Notes: generated from the letters alone by a model not told the origin. Positions 9,420 to 18,634 are shown, counted from the first letter of the stretch. The stretch: DNA of 64,000 bases from UBA4416 sp964543545 (GCA_964543545.1 CAZIYT010000001.1:310001-374000), one strand, 5' to 3'. Numbers and translations are program-made.

Positions 9420-9491
9420 TGTTATGCAGTTAAACGAGTAGTTCCCAAACTCAGCATATATAAGGCTTACCACAACGGTAAGCCTTTTTTT
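9398..9491 (+). promoter_or_regulatory. Transcription attenuator with mutually exclusive stems
   Basis: Four segments can be read directly. Segment 1 CTTACC (9398-9403) pairs with segment 2 GGTAGG (9408-9413), loop ACAT. Segment 2 GGTAGGC (9408-9414) can instead pair with segment 3 GCTTACC (9465-9471) with one G-U pair. Segment 3, as AAGGCTTACC (9462-9471), pairs perfectly with segment 4 GGTAAGCCTT (9477-9486), followed by seven T. A ribosome stalled at the first His codons blocks segment 1 and lets 2:3 form, preventing termination. A ribosome that reaches the stop codon covers segment 2, so the terminator forms. The pairing is seen; regulation is inferred. Confidence 0.85.
9462..9491 (+). 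terminator. Intrinsic terminator of the his attenuator
   Basis: Perfect 10-bp stem (9462-9471 with 9477-9486), 5-nt loop ACAAC, and a seven-T tract at 9485-9491. It lies 25 nt before the hisG start, so it controls read-through into the whole operon rather than ending the upstream esterase transcript. Confidence 0.9.
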
Positions 9492-9516
9492 ATTTCCATT
9501 TTTTTACAAAAACATC

Positions 9517-10377
9517 ATGCAAAACAATTTGAAAATTGCTATTCAGAAATCCGGAAGACTCAGCGAAAGCTCCTTAAAGCTTCTGAAGGAATGCGGGATC
9601 GACATCGATAACGGCCTGAACAAACTCAAGGCAGAAGCTTCCAATTTCCCGCTGGAGGTCTTCTTCCTGCGCGACGACGACATTCCGCAATACGTAGAGG
9701 ACAAGGTTGCCGACCTGGGAATTGTAGGTGAAAATGTATTGCTTGAAAAAGAAAAGAGCCTCGACATTGTCGACCGCCTGGGCTTTGGCAAATGCCGCCT
9801 GTCGCTGGCTATTCCTAAGGAACAGGCATACCGCTCGCTGAAAGACCTGGCTGGAAAACGCATCGCCACATCTTATCCTTCGCTGTTATCGGGCTACATG
9901 AAGGCTCAGAACGTATCAGCAGAGATTCATGAGATCAGCGGCTCGGTGGAAATTGCTCCCGGTATCGGCCTGGCAGATGCCGTATGCGATTTGGTAAGCT
10001 CCGGAAGCACCTTATTTACCAATGGCTTGAAAGAAGTGGAGCTTGTCCTGAGATCGGAAGCCGTCCTGGTTGCCAATAAAACACTCACGGAGGAACAACG
10101 AAACCTGCTGTCGAAACTGCTCTTCCGGATCCGGGCAGTAAGGAAAGCAAAAAACAATAAATACATTTTATTGAACGCACCGAACAACAGGCTTAAAGCG
10201 ATCTGTGAGATTTTGCCCGGCATGAAAAGCCCGACGATTCTGCCTTTGGCGGAGGAAAACTGGAGCTCGGTTCATTCGGTGGTGGAAGAAAATAAATTCT
10301 GGGAAATCATTGAGAAGCTGAAGGCCGAAGGTGCGCAGGGCATCCTCGTTGTACCGATCGAAAAAATGATCCTGTAA
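9517..10377 (+). CDS. hisG: ATP phosphoribosyltransferase (long form)
   Basis: 286 residues. It catalyses the first step of histidine synthesis, joining ATP and PRPP. The length and the C-terminal domain (about residues 215-286, ending GILVVPIEKMIL) identify the long HisG form, which has the regulatory ACT-like domain that binds histidine and needs no HisZ. Landmarks are the N-terminal KIAIQKSGRLSE, DLGIVGENVL, RIATSYPSL and the PRPP loop region VEIAPGIGLADAVCDLVSSGSTL. It is the first gene of the hisGDCBHAFIE operon behind the leader and attenuator, so both expression control and allosteric feedback are likely. Confidence 0.97.
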   Translation: MQNNLKIAIQKSGRLSESSLKLLKECGIDIDNGLNKLKAEASNFPLEVFFLRDDDIPQYVEDKVADLGIVGENVLLEKEKSLDIVDRLGFGKCRLSLAIPKEQAYRSLKDLAGKRIATSYPSLLSGYMKAQNVSAEIHEISGSVEIAPGIGLADAVCDLVSSGSTLFTNGLKEVELVLRSEAVLVANKTLTEEQRNLLSKLLFRIRAVRKAKNNKYILLNAPNNRLKAICEILPGMKSPTILPLAEENWSSVHSVVEENKFWEIIEKLKAEGAQGILVVPIEKMIL

Positions 10378-10406
10378 AGTCAAGCTATTAAATAAAAAAC
10401 CATAAG

Positions 10407-11687
10407 ATGGAAACCATACTCTATTCAGGCCTGGCCCTACTGGAAGGCCCTTTGGCAAGGCCCTCCGCAGATATAAGCAGCATTGAGCCAATCGTGCGGG
10501 AAGTGCTGCAGGACATCAAACGCCATGGGCAGGCAGCCGTGGAAAAGTATAGCCTGCGCTTCGACAAGGTACAGATCCAAGATCCCCGTGTATCCGAAAC
10601 AGAATTTGAAGCTGCCGCGCAGCTGGTAAGCCCCGAGCTTAAAGCAGCGATACAGATGGCGAAAAAAAATATCGAAGTGTTTCATGCGGCGCAAAAAGAG
10701 CAGCCGAAAATCATCGACACCATGCCGGGCGTAAGCTGCTGGAGAAAATCGGTAGCCATAGAAACCGTAGGCCTGTACATTCCGGGAGGCACCGCTCCCT
10801 TGTTCTCTACGATCCTGATGCTGGGAATTCCGGCCAGGCTCGCAGGATGCCGCAGGATCATCCTCTGCACGCCACCCGGCTCTTCGGGGAATATCCACCC
10901 TGCCATTCTCTATACGGCTCAGCTCATCGGCATCGACACTATCTTCAAAACCGGGGGCGTGCAGGCCATTGCAGCGATGGCATACGGAACAGAGCTTGTC
11001 CCAAAGGTGGATAAGATCTTCGGACCCGGAAACCGCTATGTCACCTGCGCCAAACAACTGATCAGCCAGGAAGGCATTGCCATCGATCTTCCTGCCGGTC
11101 CCTCGGAAGTGGCTGTGCTGGCCGATGACAGCTGCATCCCTGCTTTTGTAGCTGCCGACCTGCTTTCCCAGGCCGAGCATGGCGAAGACTCGCAGGTGAT
11201 CCTCGTATCAGTATTTGAGGAGGTCATCAATGCCGTGAAAGCAGAACTCCAAAAACAGCTGGCCCTGCTCCCGAGAAAAGAGATCGCTGCAAAAGCGCTC
11301 GGCAACAGCAAGGCCATTCTCGTCAGCACGAAAACGGAAGCACTGGAAGTAGTGAATGCCTATGCTCCCGAGCACCTCATCATTGCTTGCCGCGATGACG
11401 AAGCCCTGGCAGAAGGCGTAATCAATGCAGGCTCTGTTTTCCTGGGAAATTTTTCCTGCGAAAGCGCCGGCGATTACGCCTCTGGAACCAATCACACCCT
11501 GCCTACGAATGGCTATGCAAGGGCCTATAGCGGCGTATCACTCGATAGCTTTGTGAAAAAAATAACATTCCAGAAACTCACGAAGGAAGGCATTGCCAAC
11601 ATAGGACCTGCGATAGAATTGATGGCAGAGGCCGAAGGACTGGAAGCACACAAACAGGCCGTGAGCCTAAGACTTAAATCCCTGTAA
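10407..11687 (+). CDS. hisD: Histidinol dehydrogenase
   Basis: 426 residues, the normal length. A Zn-dependent enzyme that oxidises histidinol to histidine in two NAD+-dependent steps, the last reactions of the pathway. Recognisable segments are GLYIPGGTAPLFSTILMLGI, KIFGPGNRYVTCAKQ, the signature IDLPAGPSEVAVLADDS, LLSQAEHGEDSQV with metal-ligand Gln and His, YAPEHLI with the catalytic Glu-His pair, and YASGTNHTLPT. It starts 29 nt after hisG and its stop is one base away from the hisC start, so it is a core operon member. Confidence 0.97.
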   Translation: METILYSGLALLEGPLARPSADISSIEPIVREVLQDIKRHGQAAVEKYSLRFDKVQIQDPRVSETEFEAAAQLVSPELKAAIQMAKKNIEVFHAAQKEQPKIIDTMPGVSCWRKSVAIETVGLYIPGGTAPLFSTILMLGIPARLAGCRRIILCTPPGSSGNIHPAILYTAQLIGIDTIFKTGGVQAIAAMAYGTELVPKVDKIFGPGNRYVTCAKQLISQEGIAIDLPAGPSEVAVLADDSCIPAFVAADLLSQAEHGEDSQVILVSVFEEVINAVKAELQKQLALLPRKEIAAKALGNSKAILVSTKTEALEVVNAYAPEHLIIACRDDEALAEGVINAGSVFLGNFSCESAGDYASGTNHTLPTNGYARAYSGVSLDSFVKKITFQKLTKEGIANIGPAIELMAEAEGLEAHKQAVSLRLKSL

Positions 11688-11688
11688 T

Positions 11689-12741
11689 ATGTTCGACTTA
11701 GAAAAGATCACCAGGAAAACGATCAGATCCATAGAGCCCTACCGGGTAGGACGCGATAGCTATCTTGAAAACCCGGAAGCGGTTTTCTTAGACAATTGCG
11801 AAAACAATTACGGTTCTCCTTTGGGCAAGGGCTATGAGCGCTATCCTTCTTCTTCGCAGGCAGCGCTGAGATCGGCGATCGCCGGCTACAAAAACGTAGA
11901 TGTGACAAGCCTCGCCCTGGGAAATGGCAGCGACGAGCTCATCGATTTATTAATCCGCTGCTTTTGCGAGCCCCGTCGCGACTCGATCCTCGTCTGCGAA
12001 CCCACTTTCGGAATGTACAGGATCTATGCACAGCTCAACGATGTTGCCGTATTGAATGCCCCTCTCCTGTCCTCTTCCTTTTTAGCAGACGAAGCCCTCA
12101 TCCTGAAAAGCGTGGAAGCTACGACGACTCTCCTATTCCTCTGTTCTCCCAACAATCCCACGGGCACCACCATCAGCAGCGCCCAGCTCAGGACCATTGC
12201 CGGGAATTTTTCCGGGTTGGTGGTTGTGGACGAAGCTTACAGTGATTTTTCGGAACACCCATCGGCACTAGGCTTACTGAACGATTTTCCGAATCTCCTG
12301 GTGCTGCAAACATTTTCCAAAGCCTGGGGCCTGGCGAGCCTGAGGGTTGGTGCAGCTTATGGAAGCCCGGAGGTGATCGCCATCCTCAACAAGGTGAGGC
12401 CGCCTTTCCATATCAGCGGCACCTCGCAGCAGGTGTTGTTACAGGCATTGAAGAAAGCTGACAGGCTCCCGGAGCTGATAAATGCCGTCCTGCTGCAAAA
12501 ACAATGGCTGAGAAAAGAGCTGAAGCATTTTTCCTTCATCAAAAGGATGGTCGATAGCGACGCCAACTTCTTTCTCCTGGAAGTGGAAGATGCGGAAAGC
12601 CTGCACCGTTATTTGTGGGAGCGCGGCATATTGACCAGTAACCGCTCGGCGCTGCAAAACTGCCATAACCATCTTCGCATCAGCGTAGGAACCGAAACCG
12701 AAAACCAAAAATTGATTGAACTATTAAACCGATATACCTGA
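11689..12741 (+). CDS. hisC: Histidinol-phosphate aminotransferase
   Basis: 350 residues, PLP-dependent class I/II aminotransferase fold. It converts imidazole-acetol phosphate and glutamate to histidinol phosphate. Landmarks are FLDNCENNYGSP at the N-terminus, LGNGSDELIDLLIR, LCSPNNPTG for PLP phosphate and ring contacts, VVDEAYSDF with the PLP Asp, and TFSKAWGLASLRVG containing the Schiff-base Lys. The start is one base after the hisD stop and the stop is directly followed by hisB, so translation is probably coupled. Confidence 0.97.
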   Translation: MFDLEKITRKTIRSIEPYRVGRDSYLENPEAVFLDNCENNYGSPLGKGYERYPSSSQAALRSAIAGYKNVDVTSLALGNGSDELIDLLIRCFCEPRRDSILVCEPTFGMYRIYAQLNDVAVLNAPLLSSSFLADEALILKSVEATTTLLFLCSPNNPTGTTISSAQLRTIAGNFSGLVVVDEAYSDFSEHPSALGLLNDFPNLLVLQTFSKAWGLASLRVGAAYGSPEVIAILNKVRPPFHISGTSQQVLLQALKKADRLPELINAVLLQKQWLRKELKHFSFIKRMVDSDANFFLLEVEDAESLHRYLWERGILTSNRSALQNCHNHLRISVGTETENQKLIELLNRYT

Positions 12742-13851
12742 ATGAAAAAATTACTGTTTATAGACCGCGATGGAACGCTGATCTGGGAGCCGCCCGGCGA
12801 TTTTCAGATCGACAGCTTCGAAAAATTCAAATTCCTTCCGGGTGTGATTACCTGGCTGGGAAAGATCGCACGCGAGCTCGACTATGAACTGGTGCTGGTG
12901 ACTAACCAGGATGGACTGGGCACAGAGGTCTTTCCCGAGGATAGCTTCTGGCCGGTACACCGGCTCATGACAGATCTTCTGGCCGGGGAAGGCATTGTAT
13001 TCTCAAAGCAATGCATCGACCGTAGTTTTGAAAAAGACAACAGCCCCAATCGAAAACCGAATACAGGTATGCTGACTTCCTATCTGCAGGGCGCTTACGA
13101 CCTGGCGAATTCTTTTGTGATTGGTGACAGAATCACAGATGTGAAGCTGGCAAAAAACCTGGGCTGCCAGTCTATCTTTATCAGGAACTACGATGCCGCT
13201 ACGGGCTTCGAATCCGATATCGCCCTGCAAGCAAGCAACTGGGAAGAGATCTATCATTTTCTGAAAGTACCGCCACGCCTTGTGGTACACAACCGCCAGA
13301 CCAAAGAAACGGCAATCCGGATCCAGCTGAACCTGGATGGAAAAGGCGAGGCCTCCATCTCAACGGGGCTGGCTTTTTTCGATCACATGCTCGAACAAAT
13401 TGCCCGGCATGGAAACATCGACCTGGAGATCTTTGCCAAAGGCGACCTGCACATCGACGAGCACCACACCATTGAGGATGTTGGGATTGCCCTCGGAGAG
13501 GCTTTTTTAAAAGCGCTGGGCGATAAACGCGGCATCGAACGCTACGGTTTTTGTTTGCCGATGGACGATTGCCTGGCCCAGGTCGCGCTGGATTTCGGGG
13601 GGCGAAGCTGGATTGTATGGGATGCGGAATTTAAGCGTGAAAAAACAGGTGACATGCCTACGGAAATGTTCTTTCATTTTTTCAAGTCGTTCAGCGATGC
13701 CGCAAAATGTAATCTCAACATCAAAGCCGAAGGACAAAATGAGCACCACAAGATCGAAGCGATCTTCAAGGCTTTGGCAAAATGCCTGAAAATGGCCGTG
13801 AAACGGGATGCCGGAAATATGAGCCTACCAAGCACGAAAGGAATATTATAA
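12742..13851 (+). CDS. hisB: Bifunctional histidinol-phosphatase / imidazoleglycerol-phosphate dehydratase
   Basis: 369 residues made of two enzymes. Residues 1-170 are a HAD-family histidinol phosphatase: FIDRDGT with the DxD nucleophile pair (Asp8, Asp10), VTNQDG, and VIGDRITDVKLA. The usual zinc-binding CxHx loop region is present around CIDRSFE but is only partly conserved. Residues 180-369 are the Mn-dependent dehydratase: FFDHMLEQIARHG, DEHHTIEDVGIALG, and the C-terminal FFKSFSDAAKCNLN and NEHHKIEAIFKALAK. Fused HisB is known from enterobacteria and Bacteroidota. The ATG follows the hisC stop without a gap. Confidence 0.96.
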   Translation: MKKLLFIDRDGTLIWEPPGDFQIDSFEKFKFLPGVITWLGKIARELDYELVLVTNQDGLGTEVFPEDSFWPVHRLMTDLLAGEGIVFSKQCIDRSFEKDNSPNRKPNTGMLTSYLQGAYDLANSFVIGDRITDVKLAKNLGCQSIFIRNYDAATGFESDIALQASNWEEIYHFLKVPPRLVVHNRQTKETAIRIQLNLDGKGEASISTGLAFFDHMLEQIARHGNIDLEIFAKGDLHIDEHHTIEDVGIALGEAFLKALGDKRGIERYGFCLPMDDCLAQVALDFGGRSWIVWDAEFKREKTGDMPTEMFFHFFKSFSDAAKCNLNIKAEGQNEHHKIEAIFKALAKCLKMAVKRDAGNMSLPSTKGIL

Positions 13852-13865
13852 TATAGACAAACACC

Positions 13866-14468
13866 ATGAACGTATCCATCATCAACTATAACGCCGGTAA
13901 TACACGCTCTGTGCTTTTCGCTCTTGAGCGCATGGGCATCCAGGCTGTAGTGAGCGACGATCCTGATACGTTAGCCTCATCCGATAAGCTTATTTTTCCC
14001 GGTGTGGGAGAAGCGGCATCTGCCATGCAGTACCTGCGCGAGCGTCGCCTCGACGAGCTGATCGTTTCACTGAAGCAACCCCTGTTGGGGATTTGCCTGG
14101 GCATGCAGCTTTTGTGCCGGCACTCCGAAGAAGGCAATACCAGCTGCCTCGGCATTTTCGATACAGTTGTGAAATCTTTTGCAGCGGCAGAGAAAAAATC
14201 CGCTGCACTCCGGAAAGTGCCGCACATGGGCTGGAACAGCATTTACGACCTGGAAACGGAATTGTACCGCTCGGTACGCGAACAACAGCCGGTGTATTTT
14301 GTACATGGCTATTATGCGGAGCTATGCGCCCACACCATTGCCAAAGCAAGCTACGGGCCTGAGTACAGTGCTTCGCTGAAACACTATAATTTTTACGCCA
14401 CGCAATTCCACCCCGAAAAATCGGGAGATGCAGGGCAGGTCATTCTTGAAAATTTTATAAAACTCTGA
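13866..14468 (+). CDS. hisH: Imidazole glycerol phosphate synthase, glutaminase subunit
   Basis: 200 residues, class I glutamine amidotransferase. It supplies ammonia through a channel to HisF. Visible elements are the N-terminal NYNAGNTRSV, LIFPGVGEA, the nucleophile elbow LLGICLGMQLL with the catalytic Cys, the interface segment VPHMGWN, and FVHGYYA / TQFHPEKSGDAG holding the catalytic His and Glu. It is 14 nt downstream of hisB and 3 nt upstream of hisA. Confidence 0.96.
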   Translation: MNVSIINYNAGNTRSVLFALERMGIQAVVSDDPDTLASSDKLIFPGVGEAASAMQYLRERRLDELIVSLKQPLLGICLGMQLLCRHSEEGNTSCLGIFDTVVKSFAAAEKKSAALRKVPHMGWNSIYDLETELYRSVREQQPVYFVHGYYAELCAHTIAKASYGPEYSASLKHYNFYATQFHPEKSGDAGQVILENFIKL

Positions 14469-14471
14469 GCA

Positions 14472-15197
14472 ATGGAAATTATCCCGGCCATAGATCTGAT
14501 TGACGGAAAATGCGTGAGGCTCGCACAAGGCGACTACGCCCGCAAAACCGTATACCACAACAAGCCCCTGGAAGTGGCGCTGGCCTTCGAACAGGCAGGT
14601 ATCCGGCGGCTTCACCTGGTAGACCTCGATGGCGCAAAGGCCGGAAGGATCATGAACCAACAGGTATTGGAGGAGATTGCTTCCAAAACCAGGCTCATCA
14701 TCGATTTCGGAGGCGGCATTAAAACGGATGAAGATCTCCGGGCTGTGTTTGACGCCGGCGCACAGATGGCCGTAGCGGGAAGCATTGCCGTCAGGAACGC
14801 GCCCTTGTTCCATTCCTGGATCAAACGTTACGGACCGGACAGGATCCTCCCCGCAGCCGATGTCAAAAAGGGCTACATCACCATTGGCGGCTGGCAGGAA
14901 AGCACGGGACTCGCCCTGACGGATTTTATACAGGAAACCATGCAACAAGGCATCCGGCGCCTGTTCTGTACGGATGTCTCCAAAGACGGGCTCTTGCAGG
15001 GGCCTTCCCTGGAACTCTACAAGCAGGTAATTGCTTCGTTTCCCGAGCTGGAATTAATTGCCAGCGGCGGTGTGTCATCGGCCGACGATCTTCGTCGCCT
15101 GAAAGACATCGGCTGCCGGGGCGCCATTGTGGGCAAAGCCATTTATGAAAACAGGATCAGCATGAACGAACTCAAATCTTTGATCACCTATGCTTAG
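14472..15197 (+). CDS. hisA: Phosphoribosyl-formimino-AICAR-phosphate isomerase
   Basis: 241 residues, TIM barrel. It performs the Amadori rearrangement of ProFAR to PRFAR, the substrate of HisFH. The N-terminal IIPAIDLIDGKCVRLAQGDY has the catalytic Asp; the HLVDLDGAK, IDFGGGIKTDEDL and DVSKDGLLQGPS segments are family hallmarks, with the second catalytic Asp in CTDVSKDG. The end overlaps hisF by 8 nt (ATGCTTAG), so the two are translationally coupled. Confidence 0.96.
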   Translation: MEIIPAIDLIDGKCVRLAQGDYARKTVYHNKPLEVALAFEQAGIRRLHLVDLDGAKAGRIMNQQVLEEIASKTRLIIDFGGGIKTDEDLRAVFDAGAQMAVAGSIAVRNAPLFHSWIKRYGPDRILPAADVKKGYITIGGWQESTGLALTDFIQETMQQGIRRLFCTDVSKDGLLQGPSLELYKQVIASFPELELIASGGVSSADDLRRLKDIGCRGAIVGKAIYENRISMNELKSLITYA

Positions 15198-15945
15198 CAA
15201 ACGCATCATTCCCTGCCTCGACATCAAAGACGGAAGAACCGTGAAAGGCACGCGTTTCGGGCAGCTCCGCGACGCCGGTGATCCTGTGGAGCTGGCCGTG
15301 GAATACTGCCGGCAAGGTGCCGACGAGCTGGTATTCCTGGATATTACGGCCACACAGGAAAAACGAAAAACACTGGCGGAGCTCATCACGCGGATTGCAC
15401 GGCATATCAACATTCCCTTTACCGTAGGCGGTGGCATCAGCTCTGTGGAGGATGTTTCCATTCTGCTGAATGCAGGCGCGGATAAGATCTCCGTGAATTC
15501 GGCGGCGGTAAAACATCCCGGCCTGATCCGCGAACTGGCAGCGCGGTTCGGAAAACAATGCGTGGTAGTAGCTATTGATACCAAAGCCGGTGAAAGCGGC
15601 GATGATGTGTATACCGCCGGAGGCCGCATCAAAACGGAATGGCAAACCCTGGACTGGGCCAGGCAGGCAGTAGCTCTTGGAGCCGGTGAGATCCTGCTCA
15701 CCTCGATGGATCATGATGGCACCAAATCGGGCTTCGCACTGGAGATCACCAAACGTGTATCGGAATCAGTCGGGGTACCGGTGATTGCCTCCGGGGGTGC
15801 AGGATGCGACGTGCATTTCCGGGACGTATTTCTGAATGGCAGTGCCGATGCGGCTTTGGCGGCCAGCCTCTTTCATTATAAGGAGCTCTGCATTCCGGAA
15901 CTAAAACAGTATTTAAAGCAAGAAGGCCTGCACGTAAGATTGTAA
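15190..15945 (+). CDS. hisF: Imidazole glycerol phosphate synthase, cyclase subunit
   Basis: 251 residues, TIM barrel cyclase. With HisH it turns PRFAR and ammonia into imidazole glycerol phosphate and AICAR. Segments RIIPCLDIKDGRTVKGTRF (catalytic Asp), LVFLDITATQEKR, PFTVGGGISSVEDV, GADKISVNSAAV, ILLTSMDHDGTKSGF (second catalytic Asp) and VIASGGAG are all present. It starts inside the last codons of hisA. Confidence 0.97.
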   Translation: MLSKRIIPCLDIKDGRTVKGTRFGQLRDAGDPVELAVEYCRQGADELVFLDITATQEKRKTLAELITRIARHINIPFTVGGGISSVEDVSILLNAGADKISVNSAAVKHPGLIRELAARFGKQCVVVAIDTKAGESGDDVYTAGGRIKTEWQTLDWARQAVALGAGEILLTSMDHDGTKSGFALEITKRVSESVGVPVIASGGAGCDVHFRDVFLNGSADAALAASLFHYKELCIPELKQYLKQEGLHVRL

Positions 15946-15966
15946 AATCCATAATAGTTAAGCGAT

Positions 15967-16560
15967 ATGATAACACCTGATTTCTCAAAACCAACGAACG
16001 GCCTCCTGCCAGTCATCATCCAGGATGCCTGCACACAAGCCATACTCATGCTCGGCTACATGAACGCCGAAGCCTATGAAAAAACCCTGGCGGAAAAACG
16101 CGTGACCTTTTTCTCGCGTTCCAGAAACCGCTTGTGGACCAAAGGAGAAGAAAGCGGAAATTTTTTGACCGTGAAAGAAATTCTCTGCGATTGCGACCGC
16201 GATACCTTATTGATCAAGGCCAGTCCCAAAGGGCCTGTATGCCATACCGGGGCCGATACCTGCTTTGCCGAAAGCAACAGCTCCACCGGTTTTCTGAATG
16301 AGCTGGAAGCGATTATCCGCGACAGAAAAAACAATGCCAGCAGCAAGTCCTACGTGTCGTCTCTTTTTGCGAAAGGCATCAACAAAATAGCCCAGAAAGT
16401 AGGCGAAGAGGCTATTGAACTGGTGATTGAAGCAAAGGACGAGCAGGAAGAGCTTTTCAAAAACGAAGCGGCCGATCTGCTGTTCCATTACCTGATTCTC
16501 TTACAGGCAAAAGGCCTGCTTTTAAAGGACATTGTCCGGGTGCTGAAACAGCGGAATTAA
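15967..16560 (+). CDS. hisIE: Phosphoribosyl-AMP cyclohydrolase / phosphoribosyl-ATP pyrophosphatase
   Basis: 197 residues, a two-domain enzyme for steps 2 and 3 of the pathway. Residues 1-110 are HisI: MLGYMNAEAYEKT, TFFSRSRNRLWTKGE, DCDRDTLLIKA and GPVCHTG with zinc-binding cysteines. Residues 112-197 are HisE: SSLFAKGINKIAQKVGEEAIELVIEA and NEAADLLFHYLILL with the Mg-binding acidic residues. It is the last gene of the operon. The fused form is widespread. No strong terminator follows; only an imperfect hairpin lies before the next gene. Confidence 0.96.
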   Translation: MITPDFSKPTNGLLPVIIQDACTQAILMLGYMNAEAYEKTLAEKRVTFFSRSRNRLWTKGEESGNFLTVKEILCDCDRDTLLIKASPKGPVCHTGADTCFAESNSSTGFLNELEAIIRDRKNNASSKSYVSSLFAKGINKIAQKVGEEAIELVIEAKDEQEELFKNEAADLLFHYLILLQAKGLLLKDIVRVLKQRN

Positions 16561-16618
16561 CGGAAAAATTACACGCAAAAAGCGCGGTTTACGGGCATTT
16601 TTCGTTACTTTAGGGTCT

Positions 16619-18634
16619 ATGATCTTCCCCATCAAAAAGCATCCCTTGCTCCTGGCATGTTGTTTTCTGCTATCGGTCTCATTGATGGCCCAGCAACGCT
16701 CTTTCGACAGTATCAGGCGATTGATCCCCGCTGAAAAAACACCGGCAAAAAAAGCCATGTTGCTGGTAGCCGCCGCCAAAAGCATCTACAGCTCAGCACC
16801 CGATTCTTCTATCGGCTATTGCCAGGAAGCTGAAGGCATCAGCCGGAAATACCACCTCGATGTTCAGCTGGCCTATTCCCTGCACTGCGAGTGCCGTTAC
16901 CTGCTGCTGAAGGGCGACCTGCAAGCCACCGTCGAAAAGCTGAATACGGCGATTGCCCTCTTCGAAAAGCACAGGGAGCAAACAGGCCTCGCCAAAGCCT
17001 ATTCCCTCAAATCCATTGCCCTGGGGCGGCTTCATAAAACCAAAGAAGAGCTTGATTACCTGCTGAAAGCCAAAGCCATTTACGAAACAACACCTGATAA
17101 GGACGGGCAGGTATCTGTGCTGCTCAACCTTGCCAATACCTACGGCGATATCGGCGCCTACGATCAGGCCATTGCCACGCTGGAAGAAATCAGGCGCATG
17201 AAGCTTCCTCCCGGCGAAACCGATTTCTATACCGAGCTCAACTATGGCAATGTATATTACATGAAGCATGAGTACAAAGAGGCTTTATACCATTATGAAA
17301 AAGCCAGGGAAACTGCCATTAGCTACAGGATGATCGACAGCGAAATTACAGGACTGACGCTACTGGCCGCTTGTTACCTGCAACTGAACGACCTGGAGAA
17401 AGCCCGCGAAAATTACCGGGCTGCCATTGCGCTGGCGCAGAAGTACCAGTTGCTGGTGGAAGAAAAAGATGCCCTGGAAGGCCTGGTGGATCTGTATGAA
17501 AAAGAAAAGAACTACCTCCCGGCCTTTGAAGCCCTGAAACGCTATAAGCTCCTGGATGATTCCCTCTTCAACATCGAAAAGGTGAAGAGCATCCATCACA
17601 TGGAGCAGAAGCTCCGCCTCAGCGAAAAGGAGAAGATTATTGCGGAACAGGGCTTCTCTCTCGAAAAAGAAAAAGCAGCATTGGCAGAAGCGAAGAGCAA
17701 TGCCTTCCTCCTCATTGCCGGGCTGGTGCTGGCCGCATCGGTTTGCCTGTTTCTCTTTTACTACAGCCGAAAGATAAAACGCCTCCTCTCCCTGATCCGC
17801 TTACAGAAAAAAGAAGTCGAAACCCAAAAAGAGATCATCGAGTCGAAGAATAAGGATGTGATGGATTCGATCCACTACGCGCGTCATATCCAGGGAAGCA
17901 TGCTCCCCTCGGCAAAGGCCCTGGAAGGCTTGTTCAACGAGCATTTTATCCTGTACAAGCCCAAGGATGTGGTGGCCGGTGATTTTTACTGGACGGAAAC
18001 CATCGGGGGCATGCCCGCCATTGCGGTAGGCGATTGCACCGGGCATGGCGTACCGGGAGCGATGGTGAGTATTGTGGCCTGCAATGCCCTGAACAGAGCC
18101 GTCAAGGAATTTGCCTTGTCTGATCCCGCAAAGATCTTTGATAAGGTGAATGAGCTGATGCAGGAAACCTTTTCGAAAAGCGACTATGAGGTGAGCGATG
18201 GCATGGATGCTGCCCTGTGCATTTTCGATGAGCGGCAGATGAAGCTCTATATAGCTGCTGCCAATAATCCCGTATGGCTGGTAAGCCCGCCGGGAATCAC
18301 CACCGCGTTGTGGGAGGAGCCCTGGCAGCTGTCCCAGGTGTCGGCAGATAAGCGGCCGATCGGGAAATTCAGGGAAGAGGTGCTGCCATTCGAAGGAAAA
18401 AGCGTGTCGGTAGAAAAAGGAGAGATGATCTACCTCTTCTCCGATGGCTATGCCGACCAGTTTGGCGGAAGCAAAGGAAAAAAATTCAAATACAAGCAAT
18501 TACAGGATTTACTGGTTTCCATTGCCCGCCTGCCCCTGGGCGAACAGCGACAAACACTTGAAGCTACCCTGAAAGACTGGCAGGGGAACCACGACCAGGT
18601 TGACGATATTTTAATTGTGGGGATCAGGGTTTAG
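16619..18634 (+). CDS. TPR-domain SpoIIE-type PP2C serine phosphatase, membrane-anchored
   Basis: 671 residues. A signal peptide (cleavage after LMAQ near residue 25) is followed by TPR repeats over about residues 60-330 (for example NLANTYGDIGAYDQAIATLEE), a transmembrane helix near residues 360-382, a coiled-coil linker, and a PP2C/SpoIIE phosphatase domain from about 440 to the end. The metal-binding motifs DFYWTE, AVGDCTGHGVPGAMVS, DGMDAALC and FSDGYADQFGG are intact, so it should be active. Such proteins relay periplasmic signals to cytoplasmic phospho-protein switches; no partner kinase or anti-sigma factor is adjacent. A TACTTTAG box ends 5 nt before the ATG. Confidence 0.88.
   Translation: MIFPIKKHPLLLACCFLLSVSLMAQQRSFDSIRRLIPAEKTPAKKAMLLVAAAKSIYSSAPDSSIGYCQEAEGISRKYHLDVQLAYSLHCECRYLLLKGDLQATVEKLNTAIALFEKHREQTGLAKAYSLKSIALGRLHKTKEELDYLLKAKAIYETTPDKDGQVSVLLNLANTYGDIGAYDQAIATLEEIRRMKLPPGETDFYTELNYGNVYYMKHEYKEALYHYEKARETAISYRMIDSEITGLTLLAACYLQLNDLEKARENYRAAIALAQKYQLLVEEKDALEGLVDLYEKEKNYLPAFEALKRYKLLDDSLFNIEKVKSIHHMEQKLRLSEKEKIIAEQGFSLEKEKAALAEAKSNAFLLIAGLVLAASVCLFLFYYSRKIKRLLSLIRLQKKEVETQKEIIESKNKDVMDSIHYARHIQGSMLPSAKALEGLFNEHFILYKPKDVVAGDFYWTETIGGMPAIAVGDCTGHGVPGAMVSIVACNALNRAVKEFALSDPAKIFDKVNELMQETFSKSDYEVSDGMDAALCIFDERQMKLYIAAANNPVWLVSPPGITTALWEEPWQLSQVSADKRPIGKFREEVLPFEGKSVSVEKGEMIYLFSDGYADQFGGSKGKKFKYKQLQDLLVSIARLPLGEQRQTLEATLKDWQGNHDQVDDILIVGIRV

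Noticed and set aside
16577..16603. Possible terminator at the end of the his operon
   Set aside because: AAAAAGCGCG and CGGGCATTTTT pair only with a bulge and a mismatch, so it is too weak to claim.
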